From: Nocardioides albus
GTDB taxonomy: Bacteria; Actinomycetota; Actinomycetes; Propionibacteriales; Nocardioidaceae
DNA length: 64,000 bases
NCBI RefSeq assembly: GCF_014648255.1
Contig: NZ_BMQT01000005.1
Span: 80,017 to 144,016 of the forward strand
Reading direction: 5' to 3'
Shown: positions 26,498 to 35,900 of the stretch, piece after piece
Layout: each line of letters begins with the position of its first letter
How positions within the stretch are numbered: position 1 is the first letter of the stretch
Position numbers and translations under genes: made by a program
Notes under the pieces: model-generated
What the model was told of the DNA's origin: nothing
Seen by the model: only the letters and a program-made list of their open reading frames with translations
Databases searched by the model: none

Positions 26498-27520
26498 ATG
26501 AACGCTCGGGCAACGTTCGCGGTCGCGCTGACTGTACTTCTGGCCACCGCGACCGCAGGCTGTGGTGAGGAACCTGCGAAGGACTTCGCAGGCAAAACTC
26601 TCGCCGCAGGCGAGACGCTGAACATGACGTGGGACGCCGGGGCGCGGCGTCCGATCTCGGTCTATCTCCCCATCGGGGTCCTCCGCCTGCGTCTTGACGA
26701 GCAGACGGACTATCTCGATGACGGCTCGGAGCACACCTTCGCCGACGTCAGGGCGGAAGACGGCGCCGAGCTGGTCGGGATCGCATGGGATCTCGACGAC
26801 GTCTCCGCCTACCCGATTGACGTCGACGAGGCTCTCATGGCGATGTCCATGGTGGACCAGTCGGATTTCGTCACGCAGGGTGATCTGCCAGCTGTGATCG
26901 ATCTTGCCGTCGATGCAGACGACCGCCGCATCGACGTTCCCGCTCTGACGAAGATGGAGGACGGGAGCGACTACGTAGTGGTCGGCGTACCGGAGGGGTC
27001 GACGCCGACCTTCGAAGTCACCTTCGACGGTGAGACTCAGGTCGTGGACCTGGCGACGGGGCAGGTCACCGCGGGCCGAGCTGCGCCCCTGGCGTCCCTG
27101 GCCCAAGATCGGCCGCCCGGAACCGATCAGTGGCGATACAGTGAGCGGACGACCTGCTCGAACGAAGGCCAGCCGGAGCTGATCGAGGTCGGCTTCGCTT
27201 GCGGAGCGGGCCAGGCCCTCGAGCTGCCCTACGTGCGCGGGATCGGCTGGGCAGAGACGACCAACCGGTACGTCCTCCTGGACCTGGGACTGAGCGTCGC
27301 GGGAGCCAGGCATGCGGCGGCTGGAATGCCCGGCCTCGCTGTCACTCTGGACGGCGCCAAGGCGATGAAGACGATCGACTACGGCTCAGGCGACACCTTG
27401 GTCTTCAGTGCCGCGCCGAACTCGCATCACAAGCTTCGGATCAAGGGCACGCTCGATCCGAGCGTCGGCGATGCCACCATCGACAAGGAGTTGAACGTCG
27501 AGACCTGGCGCCTGCGGTAG
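26498..27520 (+). CDS. Putative lipoprotein of unknown function
   Basis: 340 residues with a lipoprotein signal ending TAGC (Cys22). The remainder is acidic and beta-rich, without a motif I recognise. A TAGGCT box at 26485-26490 lies 7 nt before the ATG, indicating a leaderless transcript. Two perfect hairpins separate it from the convergent type VII-like operon. A role at the cell surface is all that can be inferred. Confidence 0.75.
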   Translation: MNARATFAVALTVLLATATAGCGEEPAKDFAGKTLAAGETLNMTWDAGARRPISVYLPIGVLRLRLDEQTDYLDDGSEHTFADVRAEDGAELVGIAWDLDDVSAYPIDVDEALMAMSMVDQSDFVTQGDLPAVIDLAVDADDRRIDVPALTKMEDGSDYVVVGVPEGSTPTFEVTFDGETQVVDLATGQVTAGRAAPLASLAQDRPPGTDQWRYSERTTCSNEGQPELIEVGFACGAGQALELPYVRGIGWAETTNRYVLLDLGLSVAGARHAAAGMPGLAVTLDGAKAMKTIDYGSGDTLVFSAAPNSHHKLRIKGTLDPSVGDATIDKELNVETWRLR

Positions 27521-27527
27521 CCCGCGG

Positions 27528-27617
27528 TGTGGCGAACGAAAATTCGTTCGCCACAGACGGTGGCAAAGCAGAACGCCGGCTTTGTCCACGTCGTGCTGGC
27601 TGTGGGCAAAGCCGGCG
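27528..27617. terminator. Two hairpins between convergent genes
   Basis: First: TGTGGCGAACGAA (27528-27540) pairs perfectly with 27543-27555. Second: CGCCGGCTTTG (27574-27584) pairs perfectly with 27607-27617. They sit between the ends of the lipoprotein (stop 27520) and the minus-strand gene (stop at 27642), so they probably stop transcription from both sides. Confidence 0.75.
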
Positions 27618-27641
27618 ATTCAGCTGCGCATGCTCGCCCTG

Positions 27642-29024
27642 CTACGGCTTGCGGCCGCTCTTGTCGTTGCCTGACCCATCACCCTCTGGTGCGTTCGGAG
27701 TCCAGCCGCGGGACGCGTCGGGGTCCAAGACGTCGCTGGCGGTCTCGGTCCAGTCGTCGGTGTAGTCGGCCTGCCAGTCCTGGTCCTGGCCGCCCCGCTT
27801 GTCGTCCTTCTTGCCGCCGCGGCCACCGGCTCCTCCAGTCGTGCCGCGACCGCCTCGGCTGCCCGCTCCGGTCGCGCCGCCTCGGGCGCCGGCACCCCGG
27901 CCTCCAGCCGCACCGCCACGTGCGCCCGCACCAGCTCCGGCGCCTCGGGCACCGGCCCCGGCTCCTGCACCCGCGCGGGCACCGGCGGCGCCGGCCCTGG
28001 CGGCTGCAGACCCAGACCTGGCCGTCGCCGACTTCGACGTCGCGCTGGCCGTCGCTGCCTTGGCGGACCCGGCGGCGAACCTGCTCGCGAGCGCCTTGGC
28101 CGCACCGGCACCGAGCAGAGCCCCACCGCCGGCGATGGCGAGCGCGGACATGCCGCTCGTTCCGCCGCCAAGCGGGGCCAGGCCGTCAGCCGTCTCCACC
28201 ATCGCGTACGACGTCGAGGGCGCGGGAGACCCGTCGGCGTTGACCCACTGGTTGCCGTTCCACTCCGGCTTGTTCTCGGCTTCGTACGCCGCGATGTTCG
28301 CCTTCTCCTGAGCGATCAGCTCGTGCCCCATGCCGCCCGGGTAGAGGGTCCCGGAGTTGTACGACGCCATCCGGGCTCGAGCCGCGGCAATGTCGCTGTA
28401 CGAACCAGGCGATGAGGGGGCCGCCGGGGAACTTCCCGGGTCGGAATTGGGCTCGTCCGTGATCGCACGCACTGGGGGCTCGGCTGTGTAGTTGTCTTCG
28501 TCGACCACCTGGATCTGCTTGGCGGCCGCCGCCTCGGCATCCGCGATCGCCTGCTCTCGGGCGGCGTGGGCCGCGCGGTCCGTCTGAAGCGCCTTCTGGT
28601 TCTGGACCGCCTGAGCAGAGTCGATGCCTGTGCCGGTCAACGCGTACTTCGGGCTCGAGGGGTCAGGCGCCGGGCCGTGGTTGGTAGGGAGGGAGACCTC
28701 GAGTTGGGCGAGTTTCTCCTTGGCGGTGCGGGTCGTTCCCTGAGCCTGACCGAGCGCCTGGATAGCTGATTCCAACTGGGCGACCTTGTGGCTCAACTTT
28801 TGGGCGGACTCCGTAAACGCCCTTTGGGCGGCCTCCGTGGTGAGCGACGTCTCCTCGAATGCTTTCGGCAGGTTCTTGGCTGCGGCCTCGAGGTCCTGGG
28901 CTACGCGGCGCATCGTTCTGGCCGCCTGCTCCCAGTCTTTCAGGCGAGCTTCGACGTCGTCGGGATTCGCCTTGGCGACGTACTCCGTGAGCACAGACAT
29001 CATCGGGCCTTTGACAGCAGACAT
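27642..29024 (-). CDS. Type VII (ESX/PPE-like) secretion-associated protein with Gly/Ala/Arg-rich tail
   Basis: 460 residues. The first 115 are long amphipathic helices (VLTEYVAKANPDDVEARLKDW, RRVAQDLEAAAKNL) like the helical bundle of PPE/EspB-type substrates. A proline/serine-rich linker follows, then residues 330-400 are almost only Gly, Ala, Arg, Ser and Thr, and the acidic end DWTETASDVLDPDASRGW resembles the tails of actinobacterial PPE-like proteins. It follows the 153-residue gene by 3 bases, so the pair may be a heterodimer exported together. No secretion motif was confirmed. Confidence 0.7.
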   Translation of the reverse strand: MSAVKGPMMSVLTEYVAKANPDDVEARLKDWEQAARTMRRVAQDLEAAAKNLPKAFEETSLTTEAAQRAFTESAQKLSHKVAQLESAIQALGQAQGTTRTAKEKLAQLEVSLPTNHGPAPDPSSPKYALTGTGIDSAQAVQNQKALQTDRAAHAAREQAIADAEAAAAKQIQVVDEDNYTAEPPVRAITDEPNSDPGSSPAAPSSPGSYSDIAAARARMASYNSGTLYPGGMGHELIAQEKANIAAYEAENKPEWNGNQWVNADGSPAPSTSYAMVETADGLAPLGGGTSGMSALAIAGGGALLGAGAAKALASRFAAGSAKAATASATSKSATARSGSAAARAGAAGARAGAGAGAGARGAGAGAGARGGAAGGRGAGARGGATGAGSRGGRGTTGGAGGRGGKKDDKRGGQDQDWQADYTDDWTETASDVLDPDASRGWTPNAPEGDGSGNDKSGRKP

Positions 29025-29027
29025 TGG

Positions 29028-29489
29028 TCAGCCCTCCCGATTCTGGCCATACTCGGAGCGAGACGCGATCTCTTCGAGTGTCTCGCCGGACAGTGGGAAG
29101 AACGGCAAAGGGATGTCAGGCAAGTTGAGGCGATCGTCCTTCATCAAGTTCTCGAAGAACGGCTTGCTGATCAGGTCGGCTGCCGTGTCCAACCTGCGAA
29201 AAGCCGCCCCCGCATCGGCGTCCGCCTTCTTTGCCTCGCGCACAGCGTCATCCAGACCGTCAACGAAGTTGACAAGCGCCTCGTTGGTTTCTGAGAGGGT
29301 CGAGTTGATCCGGTCCGTCGCTCGGTTCATGAGCTTTTCAAGTCGGCTCCCAGTGGCGCTGCCGCCTAGGGACTCGGCTGCTGGCTTGTCGACGTGGACC
29401 TTATAGATCTCGTCCTTCGACTCCATTAGAACAGCCTTGATCCGGTTGACAACGGCCTCGTCGGCACCAGTAGTTCTAGGTCCTGCCAT
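29028..29489 (-). CDS. Small helical protein, probable type VII substrate partner
   Basis: 153 residues, nearly all helical (AVVNRIKAVLMESKDEIYKVHVD, LEKLMNRATDRINSTLSETNEALVNFVDGLDD), no signal peptide and no WXG. I chose ATG 29489 because a G6 run lies at the right distance; the upstream extension to 29543 crosses the promoter region of the divergent lipoprotein. Operon with the 460-residue protein (3-base gap). The size and pairing resemble PE/EspC-type partners, which is inference. Confidence 0.65.
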   Translation of the reverse strand: MAGPRTTGADEAVVNRIKAVLMESKDEIYKVHVDKPAAESLGGSATGSRLEKLMNRATDRINSTLSETNEALVNFVDGLDDAVREAKKADADAGAAFRRLDTAADLISKPFFENLMKDDRLNLPDIPLPFFPLSGETLEEIASRSEYGQNREG

Positions 29490-29593
29490 GTCGGCCCCCC
29501 CGAGTATGTACAAGCGGTGGGCAAAGTCTAGACACCTTGCCACGGATCGTCACCGGGCAATGTCAACGGCGACGAGCCACTATCCTCTCCGAC

Positions 29594-30190
29594 ATGACTG
29601 GATCTCGGACGCTTTTGTCCCGACGCCTCGCTCTGTCTGCCGTGTCGATCGTGGCCGCGTTCGTACTCTGCTCATGTGGCGACGCGGACGACCCGTCCGG
29701 CCCCGAGACGACGTCGAGTCCGTCAAGTCCGGAAGCCACGGAGTCTCAGGCCGAGCCGGGGTCCGAGGGGGTCGTAGCTGAAGTCGACGGGGCTCAGCTC
29801 ACGGCCCCAGACGGGTGGACCGTCGTGATGGAGGATGGAAGCCCTGTCATCGGGGCGCCCAAGGACGCCGGCGGCTATTCGCCCGGCTTCGGGGTTTTCG
29901 ATGCAGACATGACGCTTCTAGCGAACACAGATGAGTTGGCTGCAACCGCCCTCAAAGTCCTCAAAGGCTCTAGGCCAGACGCCAAGCGCCTCCCCGACGT
30001 CGAGTTCGGGGGTGTGACCTTCTATCACCTGCGCAGCACGAACGACGTCAACTCCTACGACGAGTATGGCTCGGTGATCGGGGACTCAGAGGCCAGCGTG
30101 GCGTGGACGTTCCTCAACGACTTCGCCAGCCGAGAACAGATCGACGAGATGATCAACCAGGTGATGCCGACGTTCAAGTTCGAGGGCTGA
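29594..30190 (+). CDS. Putative lipoprotein
   Basis: 198 residues. Signal peptide with a cysteine-containing lipobox (VLCSC, Cys28), a Ser/Pro/Glu-rich linker, then a compact domain beginning LTAPDGWTVVMEDG and ending SREQIDEMINQVMPTFKFEG. TATCCT (29581-29586) is 7 nt before the ATG, a leaderless arrangement, which is why I start at 29594 rather than 29537. A decayed tandem copy follows. It lies between two type VII-like operons on the other strand; function unknown. Confidence 0.8.
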   Translation: MTGSRTLLSRRLALSAVSIVAAFVLCSCGDADDPSGPETTSSPSSPEATESQAEPGSEGVVAEVDGAQLTAPDGWTVVMEDGSPVIGAPKDAGGYSPGFGVFDADMTLLANTDELAATALKVLKGSRPDAKRLPDVEFGGVTFYHLRSTNDVNSYDEYGSVIGDSEASVAWTFLNDFASREQIDEMINQVMPTFKFEG

Positions 30191-30199
30191 GGGATCAGG

Positions 30200-30405
30200 A
30201 CGCGTTACATCGGCCGACTCGGCGGAGTCCTCGGATCAGCATTGGCTGTCGCTGTACTTGCTGGCTGTGGCAGCGCTTCTGATGACCCAGCCAAGACCGC
30301 GGACCCGTGACGGTGGCGTGGGCGTTCAACGCTGGGCTCGCAACCCGTGAGCAGATCGATGGGTATATCAACTAGGTGATGCCGACCTTCGTGTTCACGG
30401 GCTGA
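30200..30405 (+). pseudogene. Decayed tandem copy of the preceding lipoprotein gene
   Basis: The frame from 30200 encodes a lipoprotein signal (RLGGVLGSALAVAVLAGC) and stops at 30310. In another frame, 30310-30405 gives TVAWAFNAGLATREQIDGYIN, a TAG stop, then VMPTFVFTG and TGA; this matches SVAWTFLNDFASREQIDEMINQ-VMPTFKFEG at the end of the gene just upstream. The body between signal and tail is gone and the Gln codon became TAG. It lacks an obvious start codon. Clear remnant of a duplicated gene. Confidence 0.85.
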
Positions 30406-30535
30406 GCGGGACGCGCCGGAGTCGTTGGCGGCGTCGCCTGAAGAGCGCGGCGGGGAACGCGGGTAGGCCAGAACTGAGGTCGCTCAGAATCTGGCCCGAC
30501 GGTCGCCGTTGTGGCGGGCATGGTCGACATCGAAC

Positions 30536-30579
30536 CGGGTGTGACGCTGAAGGTCGATGACCTCTCAGCGTCACACCCG
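30536..30579 (-). terminator. Hairpin at the end of the YbaB/ESX-like operon
   Basis: CGGGTGTGACGCTGA (30536-30550) pairs perfectly with 30565-30579, 15 pairs; the loop itself contains AGGTC-GAT-GACCT. It begins just beyond the stop of the minus-strand gene ending at 30582, so it probably ends that operon. Confidence 0.8.
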
Positions 30580-30581
30580 CT

Positions 30582-31490
30582 TCAATTGTCCGACTGCGCC
30601 TGACTCTTTGCCGACCCCGAACCCACCTGGTAACCCGCGTTTGAGATTGAAGGCATACCCGTGCCTGGCGACATCGGGACTCCAGCGAACAGTTCGTCGA
30701 AGTTCCACTTGCTGTTCATCATGCCGGTGTCACCGAAAGATTTCGCCACCTTGTTGACCGCGGATGCCGCGTCTCCGATCGCGCCCATGATGTCGTCCAG
30801 TGTGCCGTTCAAGGCGCGAATTGACCTGATCAGACCCTTCACGAAGTTGCCGATCTTCGCTGCCCACTCTGCGACCTTGGCGACGATCTCGGCGATCGCC
30901 TTCGGTGCGAGCGCTACGCTCAGGATCTGAGCCGCCTTGGAGATGCCATACCCGATGAGTTGCGAGAGAGCGTCTCGTACCAGTTCCCGAACGCCGGCAA
31001 CGATTGATCCCGCGAGGTCGACCATGGCCGCGACGCCGTCCGTCACCTTCGCGAAGCCCTGAATGACCTCCATCTGTGCTCGGACGGCGGCTCGGTAGGC
31101 GGAGACTGCCATGCCATCCCAGTCTGCCGCTGCAAGGTCGGCAGAACGCCAGAAGTTGGCTGCGCAGTCATCAATCCGGCCCGAGACATTCCGCCACGAG
31201 TCAGCGAAGGCCCGGATCTGGTCTGGATCGCCTGCGAGCTGATCCATCCAGTCAGGGAATGGGCGCATGTGTTCAATGACCCAGCCAATGCCGGCAGAAA
31301 TGAGTGCACCCGCGGGATCAGCGATCGCCCCGAGCGTCTCCAACGCAGTGGCGACGCCCATGATCGATGCCTCGACCCAGTCACCCCGACCGGCGGCATC
31401 TGCCACGCCGACCAGCGACTCGATGGGCCCAAGGGCGGTGGCCCAGGTCTCGCTGTCTTGCTTGGCGACAATAAGTTCGTTACCGCTCAT
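30582..31490 (-). CDS. WXG100/ESX-like protein, 302 residues
   Basis: A long helical protein. Residues 1-75 include GVATALETLGAIADPAGALISAGIGWVIEHM; then a WXG100-like unit, with FADSWRNVSGRIDDCAANFWR and DLAAADWDGMAVSAYR (WDG in the turn between helices), and a hydrophobic helical second half. This layout is seen in actinobacterial proteins that accompany type VII secretion and in LXG/WXG toxin N-termini, but no toxin domain follows: the tail is only about 40 residues of Ser/Gly/Gln. Start overlaps the stop of the 105-residue gene (ATGA). Confidence 0.75.
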   Translation of the reverse strand: MSGNELIVAKQDSETWATALGPIESLVGVADAAGRGDWVEASIMGVATALETLGAIADPAGALISAGIGWVIEHMRPFPDWMDQLAGDPDQIRAFADSWRNVSGRIDDCAANFWRSADLAAADWDGMAVSAYRAAVRAQMEVIQGFAKVTDGVAAMVDLAGSIVAGVRELVRDALSQLIGYGISKAAQILSVALAPKAIAEIVAKVAEWAAKIGNFVKGLIRSIRALNGTLDDIMGAIGDAASAVNKVAKSFGDTGMMNSKWNFDELFAGVPMSPGTGMPSISNAGYQVGSGSAKSQAQSDN

Positions 31491-31804
31491 CGGAGGGACT
31501 TCTCGAACGTGTTGAGGGCTGAACCAACGAGCTCGTCAGCCTCTTCGATGACCTTTGCGGCGACGCGTAGCTGCCCTGCGGTTGCGCCGATGCTTGCGAC
31601 AGCCCCCGCGGCCGCGGCTATGCCAGCGGTTTGCACGGGCACCATGGCAGCGCCGATGAAAGAGCAGAGGATCCCGTACGCATCCCCGGAGGTTGTGATG
31701 GTGCTTCCCGCTTGGACAGCCGCGTAAGCGTCGCCAGCGATCTCGTCGAGTTGGCTGGCATGCTTTCGCATGTCGTCGACGACGACGTCGATGTTGTCGC
31801 TCAC
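31487..31804 (-). CDS. EspC-like type VII secretion target
   Basis: 105 residues with the pattern of ESX-1 secretion-associated EspC-like proteins: IDVVVDDMRKHASQLDEIAGDAYAAV, a Gly/Ala-rich middle and a C-terminal helix VAAKVIEEADELVGSALNTFEKSLR. It overlaps both neighbours by 4 bases, so the three genes are translationally coupled. Lacks WXG. Confidence 0.75.
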   Translation of the reverse strand: MSDNIDVVVDDMRKHASQLDEIAGDAYAAVQAGSTITTSGDAYGILCSFIGAAMVPVQTAGIAAAAGAVASIGATAGQLRVAAKVIEEADELVGSALNTFEKSLR

Positions 31805-32199
31805 TGCCAGCCTCCTCGAGTGGACTTCTCGTCGGATGGCGGGGGAAACATCTCGGCATATTGGCGAGTGAACTCCCCTGCGGTCTCTGACCCCTGGCCG
31901 AAGCTGTCTGCTGCGAGTTCAGCCACTCGTTGACTGAGTTGTCCTTGCGCGTTGGCGTTGGCCTCCAGAACAGCAGATCGGATCTGGTCCAGCGACGCGT
32001 TGTTGAGACCCGATAGGAGCTCGATGTTGACTAGCGCCCCGGTATTACTGAGGGTGACCTCAGCGCCGGCGCGGGACCTTCCCGTTACCTTGAGGTTGGC
32101 GACGTTATCGGCGTAGCGCTGGGCTTGCTCGGCCTTCTGCTGCGCCTGAGCAACCAGCCGATCGACGGATGCGAGCGCATCGTCTGCGTTGTTGAACAC
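31801..32199 (-). CDS. YbaB/EbfC family DNA-binding protein
   Basis: 132 residues. AQAQQKAEQAQRYADNVANLKVTGRSRAGAEVTLSNTGALVNIEL is the YbaB/EbfC core: a helix followed by a strand containing the conserved gly/val pattern. EbfC proteins bind DNA as dimers; in actinobacteria a YbaB-like gene often heads operons for WXG100-like proteins, as here. GTG 32199 has GGGGGAA ahead of it, so I prefer it over GTG/ATG 32238. Possibly an autoregulator of the operon, which is inference. Confidence 0.75.
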   Translation of the reverse strand: MFNNADDALASVDRLVAQAQQKAEQAQRYADNVANLKVTGRSRAGAEVTLSNTGALVNIELLSGLNNASLDQIRSAVLEANANAQGQLSQRVAELAADSFGQGSETAGEFTRQYAEMFPPPSDEKSTRGGWQ

Positions 32200-32367
32200 G
32201 AGTTCCCCCGGGCTAAGTGGTGAGGCTCGGGAACGCACGTCAGCAGCGCCCGAGATGACCCGGCGATCTTCTTACGATCGTGTGGAGAGTTCAAGGACAA
32301 ACCGGTGGCTTCGACTAGTCCAGCGTGCCGCCACCACTGGCCTGGCCGTGTGACAAACTCAACGCCC

Positions 32368-32898
32368 ATGAGCGAGACACTCACTCCTAACCCCGCCATC
32401 CGGGTCGTTTTCGGGGGCCTTGCCCTCTTCGTCTGGGCCGGTGCCGTGGGAGTCGTTCGGCCGCTGGTCACGGGCGAGCAGGGATGGACCTTGACGACGA
32501 TGATCGGTGTTCCGATCTTGGTCGTGATGTGTATCGGAACGGCGTTCGGTGTCATCGCCTCGTGGACCAACACGGTGCGGGTCGACCGGGATGCGAACGA
32601 GATCCACCAGAGGGCCGGATGGGTCACGCACAAGATTTCTCTAGCTGCCCCGACGACGGTACGGCTGACGCACACGCCGGTTGCCTTCGGATCGACGGTC
32701 TCGCCCACGTGGACAGTGGTCGTCCAACGAGCAGGCGAGGTGACGATGCGGATAAACACGCCGTGGGTGCGGAACATCAACGATGTACTCGCACTTCTTC
32801 GTCCATTCTTGGAAACGAACCCGGACCTGCCGGCGGACGATTTCACCCGAAGGTATCTGGAGCACCCAGAGGCGGAGCTGCGTCCGTCATCAGACTGA
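32368..32898 (+). CDS. Small membrane protein, PH-domain-like
   Basis: 176 residues: two hydrophobic segments (VVFGGLALFVWAGAVGVV and GVPILVVMCIGTAFGVIAS) followed by a soluble beta-rich part (TVRVDRDANEIHQRAGWVTHKISL) like bacterial PH/DUF domains, and an acidic tail. The family assignment is tentative. Start ATG 32368; divergent from the YbaB operon by 168 bases, and just upstream of recC. Confidence 0.6.
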   Translation: MSETLTPNPAIRVVFGGLALFVWAGAVGVVRPLVTGEQGWTLTTMIGVPILVVMCIGTAFGVIASWTNTVRVDRDANEIHQRAGWVTHKISLAAPTTVRLTHTPVAFGSTVSPTWTVVVQRAGEVTMRINTPWVRNINDVLALLRPFLETNPDLPADDFTRRYLEHPEAELRPSSD

Positions 32899-32971
32899 CG
32901 CGACAAGGCACATCAAACGGCCTGCTGTGCCGTGACGACTCCTGTCGGTGGGGCCCGATAGGTTGCGGTCT

Positions 32972-35900
32972 GTGGTCGTACATCTGCACCGCGCGCCGCG
33001 GACCGATCTGCTCGCTGACTCGCTCGGCGAGCTGTTGTCGGTGCCGTCGGAGGATCCGTTCGCGACCGAGGTCGTGGTGGTGCCGGCGCGGGGGGTGGAG
33101 CGGTGGTTGTCGCAGCGGCTCTCGCATCGGCTGGGGGCTGCGGCGGGGCGTACGGACGGGATCTGCGCGGCCGTCGACTTCCGGTCTCCCTGGTCGCTGT
33201 TCGCCGAGGTCGTGGGCACGGGGGACGAGGATCCCTGGGCGCCGGAGTCCCTGACCTGGCCGGTGCTGGCGGCGATCGACGCGTCCCTGGACGAGCCGTG
33301 GGCGAGGTCGCTCGCGCTGCATCTGGGGCACGGGGATGCGACGGAGGAAGGCGTACGTCGGCGGGGGCGGCGACTGTCACTGGCCCGGCGGCTGGCGCGG
33401 TTGTTCGCTGCGTACGCGGACCAGCGGCCGGCGGTGGTCGCCGACTGGAGCGCGGGGCGGGACACCGACGGGCTCGGGGGCGAGATCGCCGAGGATCTGG
33501 CGTGGCAGCCGCCGCTGTGGCGGGCCGTCTCCGAGCTGGTCGGCGGGCCGACGCCGGTGGAGCGGCAGGCGGCGACGGTCGCACGGCTGAAGGAGAAGCC
33601 CCGGGAGTTCGAGCTGCCGGAACGGGTCTCGTTGTTCGGGCACACCCGGCTCTCGGTGACCGACATCGAGCTCGTCGCGGCGTTGGGGGAGCACCGGGAG
33701 GTGCACCTGTGGCTGCCGCATCCCTCCGAGGCTCTCTGGGAGGCACTCGCCGGGCTGGACGGGACGGTCGCGCGGACGGCGGACCGGTCACACGATGCGG
33801 TCGGGCATCCGTTGCTGGCGACGTTGGGGCGGGATACGCGGGAGCTGCAGAGAGGTCTGGCGGGGATCGCTCCTCAGAGCGACTGTGTTGGTTTCGACAC
33901 GCTCGCTCGCCCTCGGGGTCTGAACGAAGTGGCCCCAACCAGCGACGGGGGGTTGCTCGGGTGGCTGCAGGAGGACATCCGGGGCAACACGGTCGGCGAG
34001 AGTGGCGGACGGGTGATCGTGCCCGGGGACCGCTCGATCCAGGTGCATGCTTGCCACGGCATCGAGCGGCAGGTGGAGGTGCTTCGGGAAGTGCTGTTGG
34101 GACTGCTCGAGGACGACCCGACGCTGGAACCGCGGGACGTGCTCGTGATGTGTCCCGACATCGAGACCTTCGCGCCGCTGATCGAGGCCGGGTTCGGGCT
34201 GGGGGAGATGACCGGCGAGACCGGGCACCCCGGCCACCGGCTGCGGGTCAAGCTGGCGGACCGGTCGTTGACGCGTACCAACCCGCTCCTGGACGTGGCC
34301 ACCCGGCTGCTCGACCTGGCCGGAGGCCGGGCGGGGGTGAGCGACGTACTCGATCTTGCTCACCTCGATCCGGTGCGGCGCCGGTTCGGGCTCAACGACG
34401 ATGCGCTGGAGCAGCTCGAGGACTGGGCCAAGGATGCCGGGATCAGATGGGGCTTCGATGCGGAGCACCGCGAGCCCTTCGGGCTGGAGACGTACGTCGC
34501 CAACACCTGGCGCTTCGGGATGGACCGGATCCTCACCGGAGTGGCGATGTCCGAGGACTCCGCGACCTGGCTCGACACGACGCTGCCGCTCGACGACGTG
34601 GGGAGCGGGTCGGTCGAGCTGGCCGGGAAGTTCGCCGAGCTCGTCGACCGGCTGCAGGCGGTGACCGACGAGCTGGCCGGCGTGCACCCGCTGGAGCACT
34701 GGCTGAAGGTCATCGAGGAGGGCGTCGCCGCGCTGACGTCGGTCTCGGTGAACGATGACTGGCAGTCGGGCCAGGTGACCCGGGAGCTGTCACAGGTTCG
34801 GGACGCAGCCAAGGGCCACGAGGTGGACGAGCTGCGCCTGCCCGACGTTCGAGCGCTGCTGGGCGCGCGGCTGGCAGGCCGGGCGACGCGCGCCAACTTC
34901 CGCACCGGGACGTTGACCGTGTCCACGCTGGTGCCGATGCGGTCGGTGCCCCACCGGGTGGTCTGCCTGCTCGGCATCGACGACGGGGTGTTCCCGAGGG
35001 TCGGGATCACCGACGGCGACGACCTGCTGGCTCGTGACCCGCAGACCGGCGAGCGCGACCTGCGCAGCGAGGACCGGCAGCTGTTCCTCGATGCGCTGCT
35101 GGCGGCGACCGAGACGCTGGTGGTGACCTACACGGGCGCCAACGAGTACTCGGGGCAGCCGCGGCCGCCTGCGGTGCCGCTCGGGGAGCTGCTGGACGCG
35201 TTGGACGCGACCGCTGTCTGCGAAGACGGGAGACCGGTCTCGGAGATGGTGACGACCAGGCATCCGCTGCAGCCGTTCGACCCGCGCAACCTGACGCCCG
35301 GGGCGCTGGTGGCGGACCATCCGTTCTCGTTCGACAGGGCCGCCGAGGCCGGCGCCGTCGCCGCGCTGTCCGACCGCGTCGAGCCGCCGGAGCTCCTGCC
35401 CGCACCGCTGGCGCCGACCGCGGCTGGAGACCTGACGCTCGAGGAGCTGCTCGCCTTCTACCGCGCGCCCGTGCGCGCTTTCTTCCGTGACCGCCTGGAG
35501 CTGTCGCTGCCGCGGGATGACGACCCGCTCTCCGACGCGCTGCCGGTCGAGCTCGACGGGCTGGGCCAGTGGTCGGTGGGCGACCGGCTGCTCCACGACC
35601 TGCTCGCCGGGATGTCGGAGGAGCAGGCGGTCCAGCAGGAGTGGCGCCGCGGCGTACTTCCTCCGAAGTGGCTCGGCTGGCGCATCCTCACCGACGTGAT
35701 CACCAAGGCGAAGCCGATCGCGGCCGAGGCGCTCCGGGTGCGCCACGCGGGCATCTCCACGGGACAGGCGCGGGCCGTCGACGTCGAGGTCGACCTCGGC
35801 GGGGGGCGGCGGCTGACCGGCACCGTCCCGCAGGTCTTCGGCGACCGGCTCGCCCCTGTGACGTACTCACGTCTGGGTGCCAAGCAGCGGATCGAGTCGT

